The notes under the pieces: generated by a model
The model's input: the letters and a program-made list of their open reading frames with translations, nothing else
Databases searched by the model: none
Told to the model about the DNA's origin: nothing
Translations under genes and position numbers: made by a program
Origin: Nocardiopsis trehalosi NBRC 14201
Lineage (GTDB): Bacteria; Actinomycetota; Actinomycetes; Streptosporangiales; Streptosporangiaceae
Length of the DNA stretch: 64,000 bases
NCBI RefSeq assembly: GCF_001552555.1
Contig: NZ_BCRK01000004.1
Coordinates: forward strand, 1 to 64,000
Direction of reading: 5' to 3'
In this document: in pieces, positions 8,047 to 15,008 of the stretch
Position numbering within the stretch: the stretch's first letter is position 1
Layout: each line of letters begins with the position of its first letter

Positions 8047-9837
8047 TCACGCCGGTCCGGCCGCCGGCTCGGGGCGGGGCACCGCGATCCGCAGCGCCTC
8101 GACCAGCTCCCGGTAGAGCGCGTCGGTGCGCAGCAGCTCGGTGTGCGTGCCGGCGGCCCGCACCCCGCCCGCCTCCAAGACCACGATGCGGTCCGCGTCG
8201 ACCACCGTGGACAGCCGGTGGGCGATGGTCACGACGGCGCCGCGCCGGGAGATCTCGCGGATCGCCCGCTGCACGGCGGCCTCGGTGCGGCCGTCGAGCT
8301 GGGCGGTGGCCTCGTCCAGCAGCAGCACCTCCGGCTCGGCCACCAGCGCGCGGGCGATGGCCACCCGCTGCCGTTCGCCGCCCGACAGCTCGGCCGACGC
8401 CAGCGGGGTGTCGAGCCCCTGCGGCAGGGCGCGGGCGCGGTCGTCCATCCGCACCGCGCGCAGCGCCGCCCACAGCGCGGCCTCGTCGGCCTCGCCCGCC
8501 GTGTAGCGCAGGTTCTCGGCGAGCGTGCCGGGGACCAGCGGGGTCTCCTGCTCGACGTAGGCGATGCGCCGCCGCAGCTCCGCCAGCGGCCACTCCGCCA
8601 GGGGGACCCCGTCGAGCAGCACCCGGCCCTGCTCGGGGTGGAGGAAGCGCAGCATCAGGGAGAACATGGTGGTCTTGCCGGCGCCGGAGGGGCCGACGAT
8701 CGCGGTGTGCCCGGTGCGGGCGACGCCCACCGTCACCCCGCTGAGCGCCGGAGCGGTGCCCGGGGCGTAGCGGGCGGTCACGCCGTCGAATGTGAGCACG
8801 GGGGCGCCGGGCCGGGCGGCCGGGGGAGTGGCGGCGTCGGCGGCGGAGTCGTCCTCGACCCCCATCCCCTCCACCTCGGCGATCCGCGCGGCCGCCGCGA
8901 TGCCCGACTGGAGCTGGGTGACGACCTGGGCCAGCTCCATCGCCGGCATCATCAGCTGGAACGCGTACAGCAGGAACGCGACGAGCGCCGAGACCTCCAG
9001 GGCGCCCATGCCCACCCGGTACCCGCCGAACGCCAGCACCAGCATGATCGCCAGCGAGACCCCGCCGCCGGTCAGCGTCCACGCCACGGCCTCGATCCGC
9101 ACGGCGCGCACGCTCTCGCGGGCCGAGGCGCGCGCCTCGGTGACGATGCGCTCCGACTCGCGCTCCTCGGCCCGGCTCGCCTTGACCGTGCGGATGGCGC
9201 GCATGGCGCCCTCCAGGGCGGCGCCGAGCCGGCCGACCGCCGCCTGCGCCTCCTTCTGCGCGGCGGCCAGGCGCGGCATCAGCAGCATGACCAGCGCGGT
9301 GACGGTCGCGACGGTGCCCACCACCACGCCCAGCAGCACGAGGTCGAGGGTGCCCATGAGCACCAGCGCGCCGCCGATGCCCACGACGCTGTTGACGAAC
9401 GCCACCAGGCTGGAGGCGACGGCCTCGCGCATCAGCACGGTGTCGGAGGTCACCCGGGTGACGAACTCGCCGCTGGAGCGCCCGGTCAGCTCGGCGATGC
9501 GCACCCGGAACAGGCGGCGGACCATGGAGGTCCGCACGTCCAGGATGACCTGCTCGCCCATGCGGCCGAGCAGGATCCACTGCCACAGGCCCAGCGCCGA
9601 CCCGGCGACCAGCAGGAAGGCGAGCAGCCCGACGTAGGGGGCCAGCGGGGCGCCGTTGCCCAGGCCGTCCAGGATCGCCTTGGTGACCAGGGGGGTGGCC
9701 AGGTGCATGCCCGTGGTGGCCAGGCCCAGCACGGTGCCCAGGACCAGGGTGCCCCGATGCGGCCGCATGTAGGACCACAGCGCCGCGAGGTTGCCCCGGC
9801 GCGGGGCCGCCGGGGGGTCGGCCGTCTCGGTGTCCAC
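8047..9837 (-). CDS. ABC half-exporter (fused permease/ATPase)
   Basis: Protein of 596 aa: an N-terminal six-helix exporter domain (about residues 20-310) and a C-terminal ABC ATPase with Walker A GPSGAGKTT, signature LSGGERQRVAIA and Walker B VLLLDEATAQLD. The architecture is that of BmrA/MsbA-type homodimeric or heterodimeric multidrug or lipid exporters. GTG 9837 is chosen because GGAG lies 6 nt upstream; an in-frame extension continues into the divergent promoter but has no ribosome-binding site. It is transcribed divergently from a TetR gene, with a perfect operator between them, so it is very probably repressed by that TetR and induced by an exported ligand. Confidence 0.9.
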   Translation of the reverse strand: MDTETADPPAAPRRGNLAALWSYMRPHRGTLVLGTVLGLATTGMHLATPLVTKAILDGLGNGAPLAPYVGLLAFLLVAGSALGLWQWILLGRMGEQVILDVRTSMVRRLFRVRIAELTGRSSGEFVTRVTSDTVLMREAVASSLVAFVNSVVGIGGALVLMGTLDLVLLGVVVGTVATVTALVMLLMPRLAAAQKEAQAAVGRLGAALEGAMRAIRTVKASRAEERESERIVTEARASARESVRAVRIEAVAWTLTGGGVSLAIMLVLAFGGYRVGMGALEVSALVAFLLYAFQLMMPAMELAQVVTQLQSGIAAAARIAEVEGMGVEDDSAADAATPPAARPGAPVLTFDGVTARYAPGTAPALSGVTVGVARTGHTAIVGPSGAGKTTMFSLMLRFLHPEQGRVLLDGVPLAEWPLAELRRRIAYVEQETPLVPGTLAENLRYTAGEADEAALWAALRAVRMDDRARALPQGLDTPLASAELSGGERQRVAIARALVAEPEVLLLDEATAQLDGRTEAAVQRAIREISRRGAVVTIAHRLSTVVDADRIVVLEAGGVRAAGTHTELLRTDALYRELVEALRIAVPRPEPAAGPA

Positions 9838-9882
9838 GGCGTCTCCGATCTTCGTAAGGGGTTGAGACTCCAGAGTACCTCT

Positions 9883-9902
9883 ATGAGACACCGATGTCTC
9901 AT
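9883..9902. promoter_or_regulatory. TetR operator candidate
   Basis: ATGAGACACCGATGTCTCAT: perfect 8-bp inverted arms with a 4-bp spacer, midway between the exporter start (9837) and the TetR start (9953). Position and symmetry fit a dimeric TetR operator controlling both promoters. Confidence 0.7.
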
Positions 9903-9940
9903 GATTATTCTTCGCTGACCGATTACGGACGCCCCGCTGG

Positions 9941-9946
9941 TACCCT
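9941..9946 (+). promoter_or_regulatory. -10 element of a leaderless tetR transcript
   Basis: TACCCT lies exactly 6 nt before the ATG at 9953, and there is no Shine-Dalgarno sequence, so transcription should start at the A of ATG. A CTGACC -35-like hexamer (9915-9920) lies 20 bp upstream, a long spacing. The operator lies upstream of and close to this promoter. Confidence 0.45.
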
Positions 9947-9952
9947 GCCGCC

Positions 9953-10537
9953 ATGAGCAGCAGCGACCCGCATTCGGGTGTGCGCGGCCGGACCCGCCGC
10001 GCGATCCTGTCCGCCGCCGCCGCCGTGCTGGCCCGCGACCGCACGGCCACGCTGGCCGACATCGCCCGGGCCGCCGACGTCGGGCGGAGCACGCTGCACC
10101 GCTACTTCGCCGACCGCGACGACCTGCTGCGGGCCGTGGTCGCCGACTCCATCGCCGCCATCGACACCGCCATCAGCGACGCCGCCCCCGAGCAGGGGCC
10201 GCCCGCCGAGGCCGTGCGGCGCCTCGTCACCGGCATGGTCGACGTCGGCGACCGCGTGCTGTTCCTCTTCAGCGACGCCCACCTGGTCGAGGAGCTGTAC
10301 CCCGGGAGCATCGACGGCCCGGACCAGCCGGTCGTCGACCTGATCCGGCGCGGCCAGGACGAGGGCGTCTTCCTCTCCGGCGTCCCGGCCGAGTGGCTGG
10401 AGACCGCCATCTGGGCGCTCGTCTACACCGGGTGCGAGGGCGCCGACCGCGGCGTGCTGCCCCGCCACGGCGTCGCCCAGACCGTCGTCCACCTCCTGGA
10501 GAACGGCCTCCACGTCCGCCCGCCCGCCACCGACTGA
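9953..10537 (+). CDS. TetR-family repressor of the adjacent ABC exporter
   Basis: Protein of 194 aa. The N-terminal helix-turn-helix (about residues 12-58) includes TLADIARAADVGRSTLHRYF, the classical TetR recognition helix region, followed by a variable ligand-binding domain. No tight similarity to a characterised member was recognised, so the inducer is unknown. The divergent arrangement and the palindrome at 9883-9902 support local autorepression plus control of the exporter. Translation is predicted to be leaderless. Confidence 0.88.
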   Translation: MSSSDPHSGVRGRTRRAILSAAAAVLARDRTATLADIARAADVGRSTLHRYFADRDDLLRAVVADSIAAIDTAISDAAPEQGPPAEAVRRLVTGMVDVGDRVLFLFSDAHLVEELYPGSIDGPDQPVVDLIRRGQDEGVFLSGVPAEWLETAIWALVYTGCEGADRGVLPRHGVAQTVVHLLENGLHVRPPATD

Positions 10538-10677
10538 CCCGACCTGGACGACATCGGGCACGGACCCGACCGGGGCGTCATCGCGCACCGACCCGTCCAA
10601 GGCAACACCGGGCAAGGATCGGTCCACGATCCGGCAAGGCCGTGCGGCCCCCGCTCCGGCGCGGGCAGGTTCCCCAC

Positions 10678-11652
10678 GTGCGCCCCATGCTCGCCCGAAC
10701 CTCCGACCACCTGCCCGAAGGCCCCGACTGGGTGTACGAACCCAAGTGGGACGGCTTCCGCGCGCTGGCCGAGACCGGGCACGGCCGGGCGGTGCTCGCC
10801 TCGCGCAGCGGCAAGCGCCTCGACCCGAAGTTCCCCGAGGTCGCCGAGGCACTCGCCGGGGCGCTGCCCGACGACACCCTCCTGGACGGCGAGATCGTCC
10901 GCTGGGGCGGCGCCGACGGCGAGGGCGGCCTCGACTTCGACGCCCTCCAGCGCCGCAACCGCGCATCGACGCGCGCCGCCCGGGGCCTCGCCGCCACCGA
11001 ACCGTGCCACTACATCGCCTTCGACGCGCTCCGGGTGGCCGGCGCCGACCTCGCCCGCCGCTCACTGACGCACCGCCGCGCCCGCCTGAAGGAGCTGTTC
11101 GACGGGGTCGACGACCCCCGGCTGATGCTCGGCTGGCAGACCGCGGACGTGCGGACCGCCCGCGAGTGGTTCGACGGGCTGGCCGCCGTCGGGGTGGAGG
11201 GGCTGGTCGCCAAGGACGCCCGCCGGGCCTACCGGCCCGGCCACCGCGACTGGCTCAAGTACAAGCACCGGGTGACCACCGAGGCCGTCGTGGGCGGGGT
11301 CATCGGCCAGCCCGAGCGGCCGCGCGCGCTCATCCTGGGCCGCCGCGACCCCGAGACCGGCGACCTGCGCATCGCCGGCCGCACCGCCGAACTCCGCGCC
11401 GACCAGCAGGACGCGCTCGCCGGCCTGCTCCGCGCCGCCGACGACGACCACCCGTGGCCCCGCCGGCTCGCCACCGCGTGGGGCGGCGGCGAACCCGTCG
11501 CCTACGTCCGCGTCGAACCCGAACTCGTGGTCGAGGTCGCCCCCGACCCGGCGGTCTCCGCCGGCCGCTGGCGCCACGTCGTCCCCTACATCCGCCCCCG
11601 CTCCGACGTCCACCCCCACGACGTCCCCACCGGCCTGGACCTCGAATTTTGA
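10678..11652 (+). CDS. ATP-dependent DNA ligase, LigD-ligase/LigC type (NHEJ)
   Basis: Protein of 324 aa that seals DNA ends using ATP. The adenylation motif YEPKWDGFRAL places the nucleotidyl-lysine at K23. EGLVAKD (motif IV) and WLKYKH (motif V) follow, then an OB-fold to the end. GTG 10678 is preferred (AGG about 9 nt upstream); GTG 10642 and ATG 10687 are alternatives. Ku and a LigD-type polymerase lie 3-5 kb downstream, so this is one piece of a split NHEJ system. The present C-terminus ends ...GLDLEF at a 24-bp repeat. The second repeat copy continues in the same frame to GLDLEA-stop, suggesting the island replaced the original last codon. Confidence 0.88.
   Translation: MRPMLARTSDHLPEGPDWVYEPKWDGFRALAETGHGRAVLASRSGKRLDPKFPEVAEALAGALPDDTLLDGEIVRWGGADGEGGLDFDALQRRNRASTRAARGLAATEPCHYIAFDALRVAGADLARRSLTHRRARLKELFDGVDDPRLMLGWQTADVRTAREWFDGLAAVGVEGLVAKDARRAYRPGHRDWLKYKHRVTTEAVVGGVIGQPERPRALILGRRDPETGDLRIAGRTAELRADQQDALAGLLRAADDDHPWPRRLATAWGGGEPVAYVRVEPELVVEVAPDPAVSAGRWRHVVPYIRPRSDVHPHDVPTGLDLEF
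11623..11646 (+). repeat. 24-bp direct repeat, left copy (att-like)
   Basis: Begins GTCCCCACCGGCC and ends GGACCTCGAA. It encodes V-P-T-G-L-D-L-E, the last sense codons but one of the ligase. It is identical to 14947-14970. Confidence 0.85.
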
Positions 11653-11683
11653 CTGCGGTGCTGGCACGCAGGCCCTGACTCTC

Positions 11684-11725
11684 CTGGGCATTTTCTGGGC
11701 GCATTGACTGGGCATTCTCTGGGCG
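11684..11725 (+). repeat. Short tandem repeat in the island's left end
   Basis: Two 18-bp units, CTGGGCATTTTCTGGGCG (11684-11701) and CTGGGCATTCTCTGGGCG (11708-11725), differ at one base with a 24-bp period. They lie between the ligase stop and the first island gene. This may be a regulator or recombinase binding array; no function is known. Confidence 0.6.
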
Positions 11726-11743
11726 TCATGGTTGACTGGCCAT

Positions 11744-12655
11744 ATGGTCCTCGATCGACCCCCCGGCTCCGACGACGCACCCTTGTACCCCTCGCTGGCG
11801 TCGTTGCTGCGCAAGGGACTACCCGCTTCTCCGGGAGTGGTGGATCCCGCCCTGCTGTCGCTGCGTGCGGTTCTGGTGCGCGCGGCGGACCCCGCTGACG
11901 CCGCATCACGCACGGCCGCGCTGAACACGGTCCTGCGCGCGCTGCTGGCGCGCTTCGACGATGCCCGTTACGCCGATGCGGCCCGGGCCCTGTTCGGTCT
12001 GCCTCCCGGGAAGGCGGGGACGACCCTCACCCGACGGCGTGAAGCAGCGGCGCTGGCGTGCGGACACGATGTCGACCACTTCCGCAAGCGTGTCGAGCCC
12101 CGGCTCGTCGAACGGCTCGCGTGGATGCTGTGGCAGTACTCCGAACACTTCCGACTGACGCCGATCGTGGCTCCTCGACTCAGCCGCGCCGCGACCGCCA
12201 TGCCGTCCCTGCCCGCCGACGTGTTCGCGTGGGAGCTGACCGACCACGAGGCGCAGCTCTCGCGCGTATGGGCATCCGTCTACGCCTTGCGCGCCGAGTT
12301 GCTGACCCTCGACCGAATGGCCGCGATGAGCGCTGATCGGCAGGAGGTCGCTCGGCAGGCCATCACGGCGGCATGGAGGTACGGCGTCCTCCGTGCCGAC
12401 ATCGCGGACTACCTCGACGCCTATCCGCCCGGCGGCTTCGGCGCGCTCACCGAAGTGACGCCCGAGAGACTGACCGCGCTCGCCGGATGGACACCGGAAC
12501 TCGGCGCCGAAGACATCGACATGCTCACCCGCACCGCCCGGACCCATCGCGACCGCGTAGGCTTCGTCGCCGCCATGCGTACCGAGGTCGCCCTGGGCAA
12601 CGCCTGGTTGGACCCGTGGCTCGATCGACGCACCACCGACAAGGAAGCACCATGA
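11744..12655 (+). CDS. Island protein 1, unknown; helical protein with possible DNA-binding segment
   Basis: Protein of 303 aa with no function I can assign. Residues about 60-125 contain ARFDDARYADAARALFGL, then TLTRRREAAA and HFRKRVEPRLVERLA. This pattern resembles a helical domain I associate, from memory, with many uncharacterised actinobacterial regulatory or conflict-system proteins, with a winged-helix flavour. The rest is predicted alpha-helical and soluble, without signal peptide or membrane segments. ATG 11744 is used; a TTG at 11732 is an alternative and neither has a good Shine-Dalgarno. The stop overlaps the next ATG (ATGA), so it is translationally coupled to the ATPase gene and presumably works with it. 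Confidence 0.7.
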   Translation: MVLDRPPGSDDAPLYPSLASLLRKGLPASPGVVDPALLSLRAVLVRAADPADAASRTAALNTVLRALLARFDDARYADAARALFGLPPGKAGTTLTRRREAAALACGHDVDHFRKRVEPRLVERLAWMLWQYSEHFRLTPIVAPRLSRAATAMPSLPADVFAWELTDHEAQLSRVWASVYALRAELLTLDRMAAMSADRQEVARQAITAAWRYGVLRADIADYLDAYPPGGFGALTEVTPERLTALAGWTPELGAEDIDMLTRTARTHRDRVGFVAAMRTEVALGNAWLDPWLDRRTTDKEAP

Positions 12656-13248
12656 CACAGCCCGACCCGCTCACCGCCGCGATCGAAGCCGCGAGAACCC
12701 AGCCTCCGAGAAGATTCGTCATCACCGGCGGGCCTTCGGCGGGCAAGGACGATGTCATCGCCGAAGTGCTCCAGCACGGGATTCCGTGCATGGAGTCCGA
12801 GCCCGGACGGGCGATCTATCGCAAGCACCGGGAACGCCTCGGCCGCCATCTGCGCGCCGAAGACCGGCGCGAGTACGCCGCAGAGGTCCTCGACGCCTTC
12901 GTGGCCGAGTTCGAAGCCCACAAGCACGGGTTCCGCTTCTATAACCGCGGCATACCGGACAGCTATGGATGGGAGCGGTTCTTCGGCCTGTCGCCGACTC
13001 CCCAACTCGAGGAAGCGAACCGCGTCTACCGCTACGACGCGGTGTTCGTGCTCGACCCTCTCGACACCTTCGAAGATCCCGACGACATCGTCTGGGCCAA
13101 GGAGCGCGAGATCAGGCGGGTACACGAGTTGATCGTGCAGGGCTACTACGACGCCGGGTATGAACCCGTCTTCGTGCCCGCCGAGTCCGCTGAACACCGG
13201 CTCGATTTCATCCTCAACAACGTGCGCATACCAAAACCTCAGAGGTGA
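12652..13248 (+). CDS. Island protein 2: P-loop ATPase/kinase-like protein (AAA_28 / NadR-like)
   Basis: Protein of 198 aa. Walker A is GGPSAGKDD (G26 to K32), with Asp33 where Ser/Thr normally coordinates magnesium. CMESEPGRAIYRKHRE follows, then a conserved FYNRGIPDSYGW segment and FVLDPLDTFEDPDDIVWAKE. The layout resembles small AAA_28/NadR-type nucleotide kinases that phosphorylate small molecules or act as NTPases. The substrate is unknown. It overlaps island protein 1 by 4 nt and ends 4 nt before the synthetase-like gene, so all three form one transcriptional unit. A GKD variant occurs in some nucleotide-kinase-like families, so it need not be inactive. Confidence 0.72.
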   Translation: MTQPDPLTAAIEAARTQPPRRFVITGGPSAGKDDVIAEVLQHGIPCMESEPGRAIYRKHRERLGRHLRAEDRREYAAEVLDAFVAEFEAHKHGFRFYNRGIPDSYGWERFFGLSPTPQLEEANRVYRYDAVFVLDPLDTFEDPDDIVWAKEREIRRVHELIVQGYYDAGYEPVFVPAESAEHRLDFILNNVRIPKPQR

Positions 13249-13252
13249 CGCT

Positions 13253-14701
13253 GTGCCGGCACGCCCCCTGCTGATCTCACCGAACTCCGTACTGGCGAAC
13301 GCGCTGCTGCGCAGCATCGACGTGCTGCGGCCCCGCATCCACGCAATGCGGCCTCGACGCATCGAATTCGTCGTCGGAACCCAGATCAACGGCGCCCCTC
13401 ACCTGGGGACCAACCTGGTCCAGGCGACGGCGTTCCTCCTCGCGAAGGCGGCGCGACGCGAGTTTCCGGTCGAGACGTCGGTGAGGTTCGGGGCGCTCGA
13501 CAACGCGCCCTACGACGTCGTCCTCGATCCCGAAACCCATCACGCCTACCAGATCACGTACTTCCACGCGCTGGGTAAGGCCGGGGTCGACGAACTGATC
13601 GACAGGTACTACCGAGCGTTCTTCGACTCGCTGTCGGAGGCGACCGCGACGGATTACACCCTGGAGACCTATACCGACCAACAGGCGAGTCCGGCGTTCC
13701 GTGCGGAGTTCCTCCGGACCCTGGCGAGAATGGATGAGTTCCGGTGGTGGATGGCACCCTCGCACGGGGTCGTGCACGTCCGCGTCCCCTGTTCCGCATG
13801 CGGTTGGGCGGAGAAGCGCGCGGACCGAACGAGACTCATTCACCTAGACGACGACGGCGCCGCATTCGCGGCCGTCTGCCTCGACCACGGGCCGTACGAG
13901 GTCGACGTCGACCCTGAGAACGACGCCTACATCGATCTGGCCACCTTGTACCGGAACCTCGTCAAGGAGCGTCTGCTCGTACGCGACGGCACCACATTGC
14001 GCGTAATGCTCAAGGGAGGCGACTGGGCCTTCGGGTCGCAGCTCGTCGACGGCGCTCTCGGGGTTCTGGACACCCCGGGCGCACGGATGCCGCTTCGCGT
14101 CTTCACCCCTCAGGTGCTCGCCCCTACGGGCGCCAAGCTCTCGAAATCCCTGCTGCGCGACCGCGGTGACGACTCCTTGCCGGCCGACGTCGAACCGTGG
14201 ATGCTCGATACGACGACGTGGCGAGGTGGTACGCACGACTACGTCGACGCGCTTCTGTGGCTTGTCGGTGAACTGCTCACCGACCCCAAGCACTTCTTCC
14301 GAAGCTTCACCGTCAAGGAATTGGGCCGACTCATGCATTCCCGACCCGCCGACCTCGCACAGCGTCCCCGCGCGCACGAGATGGGGATCTACAAGCGGTA
14401 CTTCGATCTGATCGCCTCGGGCAGGAAGACGACCGAGATCCGCGTCGACGACTCGTCGCGCAAGCGGCTCAAGACCGGTGACCTGTTGCGGTTCACCTGC
14501 CGCGACGAAGAGGTGCTCACGCGCATCACCCGGATCGCGCGGTACGCCGACTTCGAGGAGATGTTCGAGCACGAGCCGGTCTCATCGGTCAATCCGACGG
14601 CCTCGAAGAGCGACCAGTTGCGCAATATCCGGGAGATCTACCCGCCGGAGCGTGAGGCGTTGGGTGTGGTCGCGATCGGGATCGAACTCGTCGGCCCGTA
14701 G
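13253..14701 (+). CDS. Island protein 3: class I aminoacyl-tRNA-synthetase-like catalytic domain fused to an ASCH domain
   Basis: Protein of 482 aa. A class I Rossmann catalytic core (about residues 30-340) has the HIGH-type motif NGAPHLGT (H50) and the KMSKS-type loop AKLSKS (K295-S299). Between them lies a zinc-ribbon-like set, C180-x2-C183 and C209-x2-H212. The GGDWAFGSQLV stretch before KLSKS is reminiscent of class I LysRS/MetRS active sites. Residues from about 376 form an ASCH domain (GIYKRYFDLIASGRKTTEIR), an RNA-binding fold. The usual large anticodon-binding domain is absent. GTG 13253 has AGAGGTGA just upstream. Housekeeping LysRS is unlikely given the fusion and island context; tRNA modification, amino-acid ligation or a tRNA-directed defence role are possible inferences. 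Confidence 0.72.
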   Translation: MPARPLLISPNSVLANALLRSIDVLRPRIHAMRPRRIEFVVGTQINGAPHLGTNLVQATAFLLAKAARREFPVETSVRFGALDNAPYDVVLDPETHHAYQITYFHALGKAGVDELIDRYYRAFFDSLSEATATDYTLETYTDQQASPAFRAEFLRTLARMDEFRWWMAPSHGVVHVRVPCSACGWAEKRADRTRLIHLDDDGAAFAAVCLDHGPYEVDVDPENDAYIDLATLYRNLVKERLLVRDGTTLRVMLKGGDWAFGSQLVDGALGVLDTPGARMPLRVFTPQVLAPTGAKLSKSLLRDRGDDSLPADVEPWMLDTTTWRGGTHDYVDALLWLVGELLTDPKHFFRSFTVKELGRLMHSRPADLAQRPRAHEMGIYKRYFDLIASGRKTTEIRVDDSSRKRLKTGDLLRFTCRDEEVLTRITRIARYADFEEMFEHEPVSSVNPTASKSDQLRNIREIYPPEREALGVVAIGIELVGP

Positions 14702-14814
14702 ACCAAGGCGGCGGCGCGCCCGTGGCGGAGGGCGTCCCGTGCGGCCCACGTCGGAGCGGGTCAACATGATTTAAGGCGTTACCGGACATGGAGTGACTCC
14801 GGCCGGTCAGTCTT

Positions 14815-14849
14815 CCCCTTTCGAGCGAGTCCGGACGTCCGAAAAGGGG
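14815..14849. terminator. Hairpin downstream of the island operon
   Basis: CCCCTTTCG (14815-14823) pairs with CGAAAAGGGG (14840-14849), one bulged A. It is followed by no U-tract. It lies in the 245-bp gene-free right end of the island (14702-14946), where I saw no other gene or recombinase remnant. Confidence 0.45.
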
Positions 14850-14946
14850 TCGGTCATGACCCGAGCCTGCGGGGCGGTCCTCAGCCGGGGCGCGGGACGC
14901 GGATCCCCGCCCCCCGCTGCGCCGCCATCGACCCCGCCCTTCCCGT

Positions 14947-14970
14947 GTCCCCACCGGCCTGGACCTCGAA
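14947..14970 (+). repeat. 24-bp direct repeat, right copy (att-like)
   Basis: Identical to 11623-11646. It is followed by GCGTGA, which in the ligase frame reads Ala-stop, the presumed original end of the ligase gene. Confidence 0.85.
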
Positions 14971-15008
14971 GCGTGAGTGCCGTGGCGGTGGGGCGGGGGT
15001 GTGGGGGG

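Larger units (their letters stand above)
11623..14970. mobile_element. About 3.3-kb genomic island inserted at the 3' end of the ligase gene
   Basis: The segment is bounded by identical 24-bp copies at 11623-11646 and 14947-14970 and holds three genes of visibly lower GC and different codon use from both flanks. Collapsing the two copies restores a ligase stop at 14974-14976, 32 bp from the convergent Ku stop, the compact layout expected before insertion. Integration that duplicates a gene's 3' end is typical of site-specific integrative elements. No integrase, transposase or clear terminal inverted repeat is present, so it would be non-autonomous, or it arrived by recombination with a homologous ligase end. 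Similarity continues imperfectly for about 18 bp beyond the repeat, which supports the latter as an alternative. Confidence 0.65.

Noticed and set aside
13253-14701. Annotating island protein 3 as housekeeping lysyl-tRNA synthetase
   Set aside because: No large anticodon-binding domain, an ASCH fusion, coupling to an ATPase and an island location argue against the essential enzyme.
11647-14946. Integrase or transposase gene inside the island
   Set aside because: None of the three genes has tyrosine/serine recombinase or DDE motifs, and the flanking gaps are too short to hide one.
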